Shown piece after piece: positions 22,761-32,936 of a stretch of DNA of 64,000 nucleotides. The position numbers and the translations under genes are program-made. This stretch comes from Brachionus rotundiformis (taxonomy: Eukaryota > Rotifera > Eurotatoria > Ploima > Brachionidae): positions 230,201 through 294,200 of the forward strand of contig JAESIW010000166.1 of the NCBI GenBank assembly GCA_016802295.1, read 5' to 3'. Each line of letters opens with the position of its first letter. Position 1 is the first letter of the stretch. Below the pieces are notes generated by a model. That model made no database searches, was not told the origin of the DNA, and saw only the letters and a list, made by a program, of their open reading frames with translations.

Positions 22761-23605
22761 AAATTTTACACTTCAAAGAGTTCATCTTTAGATGTTGGAA
22801 TTAATGTGTAATTTAATATGAATAGTTTTAATGTGACATGCGTTACATGATATCTATGAGGGTTGTTAATTGTCTACTTTAATTGCTTAAAAAGACATCA
22901 ACAACAAAAAGAGTTATTTTTGTATATTTTTTATTTGATGAAAATTATTCGATTATATGTTTATTAAGGATTTTATATTTCTAATAAATGTCTATTCAAG
23001 ATATCTATTTTTCTATTTTAGTAAAATCATCAATGTGTTCATTTAGGAAATTATTTATCTTTTTAAATTATTAGGAAACGTTTAAATTTTGGAAAAACAA
23101 GCTGTAGAAAAGGAAAATTTTGAGTATTTTTTAAACAAAATCTAATTGAAATAACTAAATTAATTAAATTCGTTAAAATTAGTGGTTCATGTACACCAAA
23201 GTGGTTTAGATATTAAATAATTTTATATAAAATATCAACAATAATTTAACATTATCAAATTAATGATTATAAAAATAAATTTAGAAAAAAAAAATCTTAA
23301 CTTTTTAGGGAAATAAATCTATGATTTTTTAAAAATTTAAATTCCAAATGCATAAAAATTATTCTATCCAATTCTATCTATTTTTTTACATTACTAATTA
23401 GATTTAAATTAAATTAGATTAATTAATGTTTAATATAAAAAATAAAAATAAAATATACCAAATTGTTAATATTGTGTTTTTTAATAATTCAATTAGCTTT
23501 AAAAACACATTGAATAAGGATAAAATATCCACAGTCGTTAGTTAGATTAATTAATTTAATTAAATTGGTTAAATTAGTTTACATGACTCATGTAGACCAA
23601 AAGGG

Positions 23606-23613
23606 TATAAAAA
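23606..23613 (+). promoter_or_regulatory. TATA-like box of element copy 1
   Basis: GGGTATAAAAAGGATG lies about 100 bp upstream of the first ribozyme and is kept in all four copies (here TATAAAAA). Its conservation in otherwise drifting AT-rich leader sequence suggests a polymerase II promoter for the element. Confidence 0.55.
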
Positions 23614-23706
23614 GGATGTGGTTTTCAAAAGGTTCATTTCATTTTTTAAATTTAAAAAATTTTCAAAAAGATTTTTTGTTGACAAAAGAATGGAAAAAAA
23701 GCAAAA

Positions 23707-23769
23707 GTCACCATAACTCTGCCGATCCGCAGGTCCCAAGCCCTGATGAAAAAAGAGGAGGGTGGTGGC
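23707..23769 (+). ncRNA. twister ribozyme, 5' copy of element 1
   Basis: P1 is GTCACCA with TGGTGGC (7 bp, one G-U). The cleavage dinucleotide T-A is at 23714/23715 (CAT|AAC). P2 is CTCT/AGAG. The hairpin is CAGG-TCCCAAGC-CCTG, and GAGGAGGG at the 3' side can pair its GGG with the loop CCC. This order, and the signature TCCCAAGCCC before GAGGG, is that of class P1 twister ribozymes. Confidence 0.85.
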
Positions 23770-24115
23770 AGCCACATGCATCGTATGTGCATGTGGTCTT
23801 TCACGTAGTCTGCAGAAGAGCTGTATGGCGGGTACATAGGCCTACGGGTCTTTGTCCAAGTCTTGTCGTATGAGGGCGCCGCTGGCTTCGACCATCTCCC
23901 AGTATAGAATCCGAAAGGAGCGAGAATCTGCTGTACAGCTGACCCTCTGCAGACAGTACGTAACTTTGGAAGCCTTAAGTTAAGACTTTTAAGTCGCTTG
24001 GTTTGTGGTTCCAAGCTAGTCTAAATAGTTGCCGAGTTCGCAGCCATTAAGTGCTCGGATGAGTGGCGCTGTTTATGATGAACGTCCCACTGGCTTCTTA
24101 GGGAAAGTTAGGGCC

Positions 24116-24170
24116 GTCATAACTCTGCCAAAGCCGGTCCCAAGCCCGGTTGAGAAAAGAGGAGGGTGAC
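24116..24170 (+). ncRNA. twister ribozyme, 3' copy of element 1
   Basis: P1 is GTCA/TGAC, cleavage T-A at 24120/24121, P2 CTCT/AGAG, hairpin CCGG-TCCCAAGC-CCGG and 3' GAGGAGGG. Compared with the 5' copy the hairpin changes CAGG/CCTG to CCGG/CCGG, a compensated base pair. Upstream bases extend the 5' strand to GCCGTCA, which pairs better with the 5' copy's TGGTGGC than with its own 3' side. Confidence 0.88.
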
Positions 24171-24172
24171 AA

Positions 24173-24699
24173 AAATATACCAAAATTTAATATTATCGAT
24201 TTCATTTTATCTAAAATATCTAAGACTGAGTCCTTTAAAGAGACAAGCATCTATCTTTTATAAATTTCATATAAATAATTTTTTCGTAAGTAAAATATTA
24301 ATTAAACAAAGTCACTTTTTAAAGAAAAATAACAGTTTTATTCAATTTTTTTCCTTCAAAATAAATTTTTCAAAATTTTTTTATTTAATTTTAAATATCT
24401 CTTGTTAATTGATAATCTAATTTATATTGATATTTATATAAATTTATATTTTTATTATTCAAAATTCACTTTGTTTTGTATTGAATAGTTTTATCAAACT
24501 CTGGTAATTACTTTATGGTCTTAGCATTCAGTTGAACAAATTTAAAGAACTTGATTTACTTATTATTAATAAATAAAAATTAAATAAATATCGTTCAAAA
24601 ATGTCTTAAAGTAAAAATAATTTTGCAAAAACAAATTTAAATTTAAAAAATATATATAATTTATTTATCCAACTAATTCTAATTATCAGATTTTGAAAA
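24173..24699. other. AT-rich spacer between element 1 and PRKRIP1
   Basis: About 530 bp of AT-rich DNA. The ORF at 24166-24408 is low-complexity and not supported. The last part is the likely promoter and leader of the gene starting at 24700. No clear signal is visible. Confidence 0.5.
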
Positions 24700-25294
24700 A
24701 TGAGCGATTCATCTAGTGACAATGAAACCGATGTCCAGAGAAAAAAGGGTCCAAAGAAAGTGGTCGACATTCAACGGGAAACAATCGAAAAGTTAATGAA
24801 AGATCCGGTATATTTATTAATTAATTATCTGATTTATCACATTCAGTAGTTTTTATCTTAATTAAATAAAGAATCAAGAAGTGTGTTTGCCAGGAGCCAA
24901 TGAATATGACCAAGATCTTCCCTTAGACGTAAAACGTGCTCTAAACCCGCATGAGTACGTCCGCAATGTGATGGGCGCGAGTGCTGGTGCTGGCAGTGGT
25001 GAATTTGACATATATCGTGGATGCCGGAACCGAGAAAGGCTGCGACAAGAGTTCATAAAGCAGCAAGCAGAGCGAGAAAAGGCCCAAAAAGAGTTCGAAG
25101 ATCAAAGGCTTAGAAATATGGCAGAGGCCGAGAAAAAGACGGCCAAAAAGCGAGCCAAACGCTTAAAGTCCAAACAAAAACTCAAATCAAAGGCCAAAAA
25201 AGTTGACAATAATGACCAAGATAGCCAAGAGAGTGAAAGCGAACAAGAAATTGATTTGACAGAGAAAAGTGTAGAAGCTACAATTAAATTGTAA
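24700..25294 (+). CDS. PRKRIP1: PRKRIP1 homologue (spliceosome-associated protein)
   Basis: A small nuclear protein of the activated spliceosome, named in mammals for binding double-stranded RNA and PKR. There are two exons, 24700-24807 and 24872-25294, separated by a 64-bp GT-AG intron in phase 0, giving 176 residues. The diagnostic core is EYVRNVMGASAGAGSGEFDI followed by YRGCRNRERLRQEF; mammalian PRKRIP1 has the same VMG-SAGAGSGEF-YR block. A long basic helix follows (EKKTAKKRAKRLKSKQKLKS), then an acidic tail. The length matches the family (about 184 in human). The ATG follows an A-rich leader and opens an acidic N-terminus (MSDSSSDNETD). It is convergent with the epimerase gene, 310 bp away. 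Confidence 0.9.
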
Positions 25295-25604
25295 AAAAAA
25301 ACAATATTTTTTTATTAACTAAAATTTAAAATAATAAAATTAGTCAGATAACTAGTTATCTATTATATGCTTTTATCTTTAAATAAGAATATAAATCTTT
25401 ATTATATCTCAGTTTTTAGTAATAAAATATTAAATAGTTTCTTTGGTAAGAAGAGTTGGTCCATTCACTAATTAAATAGCATTTTTATATACAGATTTAT
25501 TTAAAAAATTTCTTTGGTAAATTTAAATTGGCATTTAACTAATAAGAGAAATAGAAAAAAAATATTTAATTTAAAAATTTATTTACTAATAATTAATAAT
25601 TTGA

Positions 25605-26626
25605 CTATACATTTTTTGTTTTGGTAATAAATTCACTAGAAATGTTTGGCAAGAACATTTTCAGTTCCCTAATGCCATCGCGGACAGAAATTTTTGGTTC
25701 AAATCCCAATTTTCTGATCTTCTCATAGCTGACTTTGTAGTCGCGCTTGTCCGCATCGAATCCCTGTACAGAGGCCGTAATGACACAGTCCTTGACTGCC
25801 TCTTTGATAAAATTACATATCTCTAACTTGGTATAATTCAACGAGTCACCACCAACATTGTACACTTGTCCTTGCATGGTGTCATAGTTGTCTATGGCGA
25901 ACAAAAAGGCTCTGGCAACGTCCTTTATGTGCAAAAAGGTCCTCTTGAAGTGGGCCTCGTACACATCGAATGTTTTCTCAGTCAAAGCCTTGAACATCAG
26001 ATCATTGATCAACAGGTCTAGTCTGAGCCTTTGGGATATGCCAAAAATGGTCGCTAGCCTAAGAACAACACCATTTACTTGTTTGACCAGCTTTTCTCCC
26101 TCGGCTTTTGTTGTTCCGTAGAGACTAAGCGGGTTGATGGGCGTCTCCTCGGTACAGTATCCGTCAGGAATGGCCCCGTAGCACGAGCCAGTGCTTGAGA
26201 ATATGATCTTTTGATTGGGCTTCAAGTTGCGCACAATGTTCTCAGTTCCATTCACATTGGTGGTAATGGCCAGCTCGGGATCCTTGCTGCACGCCGGGTA
26301 GCCAACTATACCGGCCAAGTGAATAACATAGTCAGCGTCTTGCATGGCATTTGCCAAGCTGGCCTCGTCCCGGATGTCCCCTTTGATTAGAGTCAAGTGC
26401 GGGTTCAGCGAGCTGGACAGCAACGACTCAGAACCATAGTAGAAAGTGTCGTACACGGTGACTGTAAAGCCGTTCTCAAGCAACATTGGCACTAGTGTCG
26501 AGCCGATGTAGCCAGCACCACCTTTTAAACACTATGGTTAAAACAAAACACCTTAATAACTGTATGAACAAACAAACCTGTGACAAATACATGTGTTGGT
26601 GTTTTTTTACTTGCGTCTAGAACCAT
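25605..26626 (-). CDS. NAD-dependent epimerase/dehydratase, bacterial type
   Basis: An extended short-chain dehydrogenase/reductase that probably acts on a nucleotide sugar. Exon 1 is 26578-26626, the intron 26522-26577 (56 bp, GT-AG) and exon 2 25605-26521, giving 321 residues. The Rossmann motif VTGGAGYIGS spans the splice junction. Others are GDIRD, HLAGIVG, the catalytic Ser in FSSTGSCYG, and YGTTK (active Tyr and Lys about 149 and 153). The C-terminal DADKRDYKVSYEKIRKLGF is common in bacterial surface-sugar epimerases, and I do not recognise an ordinary animal orthologue (GALE, UXS1, GMDS and TSTA3 differ). Horizontal acquisition followed by intron gain is possible. The exact substrate cannot be read from the sequence. 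Confidence 0.85.
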
Positions 26627-26946
26627 TTTAACTAATTAAATTGTAAACTTAATTAGAACAACTACAATCTTATTTATAGTTGTATAAATCATACGATTTT
26701 CTTAACATTTGTTAAATTCCATTTGTTACATCATTTTGATTATTTAACATGGTTATGGTAATCGCACACTTTAAGCATGCTTTTGAATTTGGATCACTAT
26801 TTGAAAAAGTGATCAAGTGTTGTGTAATTAATTAGTTAGGTAGAATAAGTTAAATAGTTTAAAGCATGCTTAATTGGTATTTAGTTTTGATGTCCATTTG
26901 GCAAGATTGGTGTTTAAAAGTGGTAAAATGTTGGCAATTAAAGCAA
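26627..26946. other. spacer between the epimerase gene and tRNA-Ile
   Basis: AT-rich DNA with the presumed promoter of the epimerase gene (to its left, minus strand) and the 5' flank of the tRNA. A GCATGC-containing motif recurs at 26774-26780 and 26862-26870. Nothing else is seen. Confidence 0.45.
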
Positions 26947-27020
26947 GCCCGGCTAGCTCAGTTGGTTAGAGCGTCGTGCTAATAACGCGAAGGTCGTGAG
27001 TTCGATCCTCCCGTTGGGCA
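26947..27020 (+). tRNA. tRNA-Ile (AAT)
   Basis: A 74-nt cloverleaf. The acceptor GCCCGGC pairs with GTTGGGC (two G-U), the D arm is GCTCAGTTGGTTAGAGC, the anticodon loop is CTAATAA with AAT, and the T arm contains GTTCGATCC. Discriminator is A. CCA is not encoded. A T tract follows as a Pol III terminator. Identical genes lie at 51087-51160 (minus) and 53093-53166 (plus). Confidence 0.97.
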
Positions 27021-27597
27021 AATTTTTATCTATTATTGTTTCTAATTAAATGGGAAATTTTCACATAATATTATTCACATGATACTATTTTATTTTAATT
27101 TAGATTAAAAAAATAAAGCTTTGATAAATAGTTTTTTTATTAATTAAATTGTTTGTTTTTATTTTAGAAATTATTTTATCATTTATATGATAATTGATTA
27201 AATATATATTTTTGATTTTAGTTTTTAATATTTGATTCTAAAAATTCTATATAATTTATCAAAATTTAGTCATTTTTTGATATTCATATTTAGTAATTTG
27301 ATTTAAAAATTATCAATTTTTTAAGATAAGAGTGTATTTTTAAATTGAGAGCTTTCCAATATGTCTAATGGCTAAATTTAGAAATAATGTTTAGTTTTTT
27401 ACAATTCACTGTGAAAAAAATAATATTTTTTTTATTGTTTAATTACTAGAAAAACTTATTCAAGTCAAAATTCTTGGTAAATAAAGATAAATTTGTGATA
27501 TAACTATAATTTAAAAAAATCTATCATTGAATTAATTGAAAAATTTTTAGTTATTACTGAATTTTTCAAATTAATTTAGACAAAATTAATTATTTTC
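27021..27597. other. AT-rich spacer
   Basis: About 580 bp of AT-rich DNA between tRNA-Ile and the second twister element. No gene or repeat was recognised beyond short A/T runs. Confidence 0.5.
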
Positions 27598-27599
27598 TT

Positions 27600-27654
27600 G
27601 TCACCCTCCTCTTTTCTCAATCGGGCTTGGGACCGGCTTTGGCAGAGTTATGAC
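27600..27654 (-). ncRNA. twister ribozyme, 3' copy of element 2
   Basis: Read on the minus strand: P1 GTCA/TGAC, cleavage T-A at 27650/27649, P2 CTCT/AGAG, hairpin CCGG-TCCCAAGC-CCGA (one mismatch against the other copies), then GAGGAGGG. The single hairpin mismatch may weaken it. Confidence 0.82.
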
Positions 27655-28000
27655 GGCCCTAACTTTCCCTAAGAAGCCAGTGGGACGTTCATCATAAACA
27701 GCGCCACTCATCCGAGCACTTAATGGCTGCGAACTCAGCAACTATTTAGACTAGCTTGGAACCACAAACCAAGCGACTTAAAAGTCTTAACTTAAGGCTT
27801 CCAAAGTTACGTACTGTCTGCAGAGGGTCAGCTGTACAGCAGATTCTCGCTCCTTTCGGATTCTATACTGGGAGATGGTCGAAGCCAGCGGCGCCCTCAT
27901 ACGACAAGACTTGGACAAAGACCCGTAGGCCTATGTACCCGCCATACAGCTCTTCTGCAGACTACGTGAAAGACCACATGCACATACGATGCATGTGGCT

Positions 28001-28063
28001 GCCACCACCCTCCTCTTTTTTCATCAGGGCTTGGGACCTGCGGATCGGCAGAGTTATGGTGAC
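28001..28063 (-). ncRNA. twister ribozyme, 5' copy of element 2
   Basis: Read on the minus strand: P1 GTCACCA/TGGTGGC, cleavage T-A at 28056/28055, P2 CTCT/AGAG, hairpin CAGG-TCCCAAGC-CCTG, GAGGAGGG. It is identical to the 5' ribozyme of copy 1. Confidence 0.85.
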
Positions 28064-28156
28064 TTTTGCTTTTTTTCCATTCTTTTGTCAACAAAAAATC
28101 TTTTTGAAAATTTTTTAAATTTAAAAAATGAAATGAACCTATTGAAAACCACATCC

Positions 28157-28164
28157 TTTTTATA
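28157..28164 (-). promoter_or_regulatory. TATA-like box of element copy 2
   Basis: TATAAAAA on the minus strand within GGGTATAAAAAGGATG, about 95 bp upstream of the 5' ribozyme, as in copy 1. Confidence 0.55.
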
Positions 28165-28352
28165 CCCTTTTGGTCTACATGAGTCATGTAAACTAATTTA
28201 ACCAATTTAATTAAATTAATTAATCTAACTAACGACTGTGGATATTATATCCTTATTCAATGTGTTTTTAAAGCTAATTGAATTATTAAAAAACACAATA
28301 TGAACAATTTGGTATATTTTATTTTTATTTTTTATATTAAACATTAATTAAT

Positions 28353-29040
28353 CTAATAATATATTTTTATTTGGAATTAATTTTTTCAAAATCCTAAAAA
28401 ATTTTAGAATTTCTTATTTTTTCAAAATTTAAAATGACAAAATAAATAAATTACATTTTAAAAAAAATGTATTATTATTTCTATAATCATTAATTTGATA
28501 TTGTTAAATAAAAGTTGATATTTTTTATAAATTTATTAGGTCTTAGAAAAAGTTTTGATTACATCTTTTGTGATCATTTAAAAAAATCGAAAAAATTCTG
28601 TGATCAATGTGATCAATTTTTGTGATAAAAAAAAAAAATTTAACTCGATACAAGTCATTAGAAAATCATTAAAATTTAAAAAAAAATTAGTGTTTTTTTG
28701 GCCTTAAGCAATTTTCGGCCTCTTTCATTCTTCATAAGACAAGGTACACTCATTTTACTTCACTTTTTGCCGATCTTGAATAGACATTTAATAGGAATAT
28801 AAAATCTTTAACAAATTAATAATTGAATAATTTTTAAGCCGATTGATGGTTCACATGCGTTCAAAAAAACATTAAGAAATAATAAATATAAAAAAAATTT
28901 TTATAAAAAATATTTGAGATTTATATGGTGATCTATTAACCGAATCCCTTTAATTTTTTTTTAAACTTTAATCAACTATCATAAAAATAAATTAATCAAC
29001 CAAATTTTATTAAATAAATAAAAATAAAATAAAAAAAATT
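28353..29040. other. AT-rich spacer, partly outer arm of the inverted duplication
   Basis: Positions to about 28555 resemble the reverse complement of 23215-23414 (shared motif CAAATTAATGATTATA). The remainder is AT-rich and leads to the 3' end of DNAJC2. Nothing else was recognised. Confidence 0.5.
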
Positions 29041-32000
29041 TTATTTTTGTGCAACTTTTTGTTGAGCTTTCTTTTTGGCTTGGATCAATTCGACGAGCTC
29101 TTTGTACCTAACAATGCAGTCCTTTTTGCTTCTTGTCGGAATACACTCGGCAATCTTGTCCCATCTATCGGACAAACTAGCCGGATAGGTCTTGAGCGCT
29201 TGCTCCAACGCTTTCTGCTCTTCGCCAGTCCACGCTCCCAGATTGGAGCCCTGCTCGGCCAAAAACTGCTCACCAGCACTAACATACCTTTCACTGGGCT
29301 TTTCCTTTATGCTTACTTCCTCCTTCTTGGCACCAATCGCTTTCTCATACGCCTTTTTGTTCACCTCTTCTCTAAACTTATTGTCCGGATTTTGCATCTC
29401 TTTAGTCTTTGCCAAACACTCCTTGCCACTTCGTTTGTACTTGCCGCGTGAATGCTCCTCAATAAAGTTGGCAATAACCTCCCATCGCTCCCTGGTGCCC
29501 ATAGCTATCAACTTAGATCCCTTGATCAACAGCTTAATTTCCTCATCTGTCCATTCGGGCGTCTTTGCCGACTGGCTCTCTGTCTTTTCCACCTTTTTAC
29601 TTTCCACACTCTGGCTCTGCTTCTGCTCCTGGCTCTTTTTCTCCTCTTCCAGTTTGCCTATTTTCTCAAATATCAATCTCTCAGCTGTTGATTTTTTGTC
29701 CTCACTTTTGCCAATGGTTTCATTCAAACTCTGCATTTCATTCAAAGTCATCACTTCAATTAGATTTTCAATCTTGTCCATTTTGGTCACTCGGTCTGCC
29801 TCATTTAGACCAAAGTAATCAAAGTCTTTGACAATTGAGCGAAAATTTTTGCGCTCTTTTTGCTTCATTTTGCGCTGCTGTTCCTTTTGCTTTTTCTGTG
29901 CCTCGATTCTCATGCGTTCCTCTTGTTCGAGCTTCTCTCTTGCCAATCTGGCCTCTTCTTGCTTGCGCAAAAGCTCTTGCTCACGTTGACGCGCCGCCTC
30001 CTTTCGCTTTTGCTTCTCTTCTTCCTTTCGGCGCTTTTCCTCTTGCTTGAACTTGACAATTCTTGGATCACAGGCATAAGCATTGTCGACCAACTGTCTA
30101 ATCCGGGCCATTTCCTCCTTCTTGCGCTTGGCTCTGGCGGCCTTGTTCTGCTTGTCAATCCAGCGCCGCTCTTCGCGGTCGGCTGCCGAGTCCTTGCTCT
30201 CCTCGTCCAAGTAGGAGAACTCTCGCCACGAGTCAAAGTCGTACCAGAAGGAGTAGAAGTTGTTGACCTCTTCGAATGTGGACTTGTCATCGCCTAGTTT
30301 AGGCACATTTTTGTCTATGGACCAGCGGGCATTTGCCTCAAACACAGGCCGGAAAACTTTGTAGAAATTTTTCTTTGAGCTTTCGTTCACTGGTGGAACG
30401 TTTTCTTCGAACAAGTGGTCCACACTGTCATAGGCACATCTCTTTACTGGATCGGACAGTATTTCAAAAGCCCTGGTCATACAGGTAAAGTAATCTCTGT
30501 CTTTGTCTGTGCTGTCCTTTTTTTTGTCCGGATGGTGCTTGAGCACCTTTTTCTTGTAGGCTTTTTTGATCTGGTGCTGACTAGCCTTGTGTCTTAGGTG
30601 CTCCAAGCCAAGAACTTTATAGTGGTCTTGGTCGCGCCACATCTTTGGATCCAGAGTGAGTAAATACTTTAAATATTCGCTGCTCTCTTCCATTTCCTCT
30701 TCGTCCTCGGAGCTCTCGGCCGACTCGACCTCTTCTTCTACCTGCACATCACCCTGATGACGCACACAGTTGTACTGCTCGAACCATCTGCCCACTGGCT
30801 CGTATTCCAGCTCCACAAAACCTTTTTAAACCAAATTTAATCATTCAGTTCAATTAATTTTTGGTACTAATTTAGATTTTGCCTATTTGGAAAAATATCC
30901 TAAATGGTTTTAAAAATAAATTTCCAAAAAATATGCTCAATTCAGAGAACATGGTGGATTAAGATGGATTTACTGAAGTTTTTGGCTAAAATACTTCCTT
31001 TTTGTCAAAAAGTATTTTCTAATATTTTATAAGATCAATTTAAAATGGTATAAATCTAATAATTTATACTTAAAAATCTATTAAGTATTTTATTTGTACA
31101 AATAAACAACTTGATCTTGGCAACTAGCTTTAGTATATGTGTTAAAATTAGACTTTGGAGGGTTGGATATTTGGAGATTTTTTTAGTTTTGGTTTTTGAA
31201 TTATCAAAAAATTAGATATTTTTTAAATTAACTATTTAAATTTTTCAAACTTGGTATTCAAATTTATTAACCACGTATTACCAAAAAGGCTTTTATAGTT
31301 CGGACCAAATCTGTTAATTCAAAAAATTTATTTAAAACTTAAATATTATATTAAATAGACTTCAATTGAGAAGACTTAAATTAAAAATACATTAATTAAT
31401 TCCCTTTGAATTGATTATTAAAACAATATTTTAAATAATAAAATGTTAAGTATCACCAAATGCAGAATCAACTCAAGAAGACCAATTAAAGCAAATATTT
31501 TTTAAAAACAGAATTTTTCCCAATGAAATAGATGGTACATAAGATTATTATAAGAATATTATAAGAATTTAATTTATTTTTATTTTAAAAGCATCATTTA
31601 TTTTAAATATTTTAAATAAGAATGGATCATTCTTATCGGCCAGCTTTTACTAGAATTAAATTTTAATAGAAACTTCTATAAAGCGATTAGATTAAAAATT
31701 CTTAATAATCAAATATAAATTTCCTTTTGCTATTGGGTCCAATTATAGACACAAATACCAGTTGCCAAGACCAGTCCATTTAGCATATATAACTTAATTA
31801 TTTTATTATATTTAATTACTTAATGAACTTTACAAATTAAACTTATTAAATGTATATTTGACAATAAATTTCTAGGTATCTCATGGTCCATTTTTGACCA
31901 AATAAATTTCAATTAGTATTAGTACCCAGAAGACAAAAAATGAGTCTTCACAATTTATTTTACTTGTTTAATTGGTGCGCGTTTATGTGACGTGACATAT

Positions 32001-32101
32001 TTTTTGTCTTAACAAAAAAAAATTAAAATAGAGTATTTACTGGACAAATTGTTGACAATCGAGTACAAATTGTCCGTAGCTTGGTCAATTTGTTGCTTCA
32101 T
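29041..32101 (-). CDS. DNAJC2: DNAJC2/zuotin homologue (ribosome-associated J protein)
   Basis: An Hsp40 co-chaperone that, with Hsp70L1/Ssz1, stimulates Hsp70 on nascent chains at the ribosome exit; the SANT repeats also allow chromatin roles. Exon 2 is 29041-30821. I place exon 1 at 32041-32101: its 61 nt end in a donor GTAAAT and join in frame (AG|T becomes Ser) to give LSSFVELEYEPVGRWFEQY, leaving a 1.2-kb intron. Total is 613 residues (human 621). Domains are zuotin homology (EPVGRWFE), J domain with HHPDKK (about 115), the ZHD segment FYSFWYDFDSWREFSYLDEE, a long charged helix (about 230-330), and two SANT domains (about 445 and 550, WTDEEIKLLIKG and WTGEEQKALEQALKTYP). Exon 1 is my inference, since exon 2 has no upstream ATG. 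It lies 188 bp downstream of RPL10 on the same strand. Confidence 0.92.
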
Positions 32102-32288
32102 GTCTTGAACAAAATTTTTGTTTAGATTTGGAAGAGAAAAAGAGGTCAATTGGGTTCTTAGGCCCACAGAGGCTAGCCAAAAAGACTGTCAAGCTATTCG
32201 GACAAGATCAATTAAGAAAAAAATCAATTAAGTTTATTTAAATATTTATTTGACACCTTTAAAATAAAATTTAAATAAACAGAATAAT

Positions 32289-32936
32289 TTAGGCAACTTG
32301 GCGCTTCTTCCAGGCCATTAGAGGACCGTGATTCGGCTTGTATTGCACACCGACACCATCTGGCACGATTTTCTTCTCATCGAGCAATTGTTGAAACTCG
32401 TCACGCTTGAATTTGGTAAAGCCCCATTTGTTAGAGACGAAAATTTTTTGTCTGCCTGGAAATTTGAATTTGGCACGTCTGAGAGCTTCGATAACTTGAG
32501 CTTTGTGTGTGTCTTTGGCTCGGACGGACATGATCGGCTGGCCGATGTTGACACGGGCCACAGTGCCCAGCGGCTTGCCGAACGCGCCTCTCATACCGGT
32601 CTGCAGACGATCAGCGCCTGCGCACGACAACATTTTGTTTATACGCAGCACATGGAAAGGATGCAAGCGCATTCTTATGTGGAAAGTGTCCTTGCCGCAG
32701 TACTTGGCCAAGTACTTGTTGGCGCAAATACGGCCCGCCTCGAGCGCCTCCGACGAGAGCTGCTCGTACTCGTCGGACACCAAGTGAATGCACAACGGGA
32801 ACTCTTCCACCCGGGTCTTCTTGCGGCCAAGGTCGAAGATGCGGATCTTCGGGTCCGGCACACCTCTACAATGTCTCGACTTCGGGTACGGCTTGTTCTT
32901 GCAGTATCTGTAACATCTGGCTGGACGTCTACCCAT
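32289..32936 (-). CDS. RPL10: 60S ribosomal protein L10 (uL16)
   Basis: Large-subunit protein that sits near the P site and completes 60S maturation in the cytoplasm. One exon encodes 215 residues (214 in human). The N-terminus [20 protein letters not shown] is that of the family. Also seen are [10 protein letters not shown], the conserved loop region [22 protein letters not shown], and [12 protein letters not shown] content is higher than the flanks, as expected for a highly expressed gene. The start is certain. It is divergent from SNX29. Confidence 0.98.
   Translation of the reverse strand: MGRRPARCYRYCKNKPYPKSRHCRGVPDPKIRIFDLGRKKTRVEEFPLCIHLVSDEYEQLSSEALEAGRICANKYLAKYCGKDTFHIRMRLHPFHVLRINKMLSCAGADRLQTGMRGAFGKPLGTVARVNIGQPIMSVRAKDTHKAQVIEALRRAKFKFPGRQKIFVSNKWGFTKFKRDEFQQLLDEKKIVPDGVGVQYKPNHGPLMAWKKRQVA

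Larger units (their letters stand above)
21422..23414. other. intergenic, AT-rich with nested repeats
   Basis: This holds the 3' flank of the zinc-finger gene with long T tracts (21486-21507, 21590-21606), an inverted-repeat element (21840-22760), and AT-rich sequence from 22760 on. Positions about 23215-23414 are the diverged outer part of the inverted duplication shared with 28353-28555. No gene was found. Confidence 0.55.
23415..24172 (+). mobile_element. twister retrozyme-like element, copy 1
   Basis: A GC-rich core of about 465 bp (23707-24170) follows an AT-rich leader with a TATA-like box. Two twister-type ribozymes in direct orientation (23707-23769 and 24116-24170) put predicted cleavage sites at 23714/23715 and 24120/24121, bounding a unit of 406 nt. 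Inside the unit is a strong hairpin (CCACATGCA/TGCATGTGG, about 23772-23796). The 3' end is sharp after GAGGAGGGTGAC, where all four copies diverge. Copy 2 (27598-28352) is nearly identical and inverted. It encodes no credible protein and would need a reverse transcriptase in trans. Confidence 0.8.
27598..28352 (-). mobile_element. twister retrozyme-like element, copy 2
   Basis: This is the inverted, nearly identical partner of copy 1. I see only a few differences over the core, for example TCGGG for CCGGG at 27621 and CTCAGC for CTCGGC near 27736. The two ribozymes are at 28001-28063 (5') and 27600-27654 (3'), with a predicted unit of 406 nt (28055 down to 27650). Similarity to copy 1 extends beyond the core into the AT-rich leader, and more weakly to about 28555. 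The 3' ends of copies 1 and 2 face each other across PRKRIP1, the epimerase and tRNA-Ile. Confidence 0.8.

Noticed and set aside
23742..23748. CTGATGA, the first half of a hammerhead ribozyme core, in the 5' repeats of the elements.
   Set aside because: There is no stem II followed by GAAA in the right place, and the 3' repeats have CGGTTGA instead. The same bases belong to the twister hairpin.
23565..23873. A shared ORF of about 100 codons on the sense strand of the twister elements (also 28205-27897 and shorter versions in copies 3 and 4).
   Set aside because: The open frame is conserved only because copies 1 and 2 are nearly identical. In copies 3 and 4 the start region differs and the frame overlaps the ribozyme stems. 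It has no recognisable domain, and the changes between copies preserve RNA pairing instead of codons.
24166..24408. ORF of 80 codons just after element copy 1.
   Set aside because: It begins inside the 3' ribozyme and runs through AT-rich spacer coding mostly Lys, Phe, Ile and Leu. It looks like chance.
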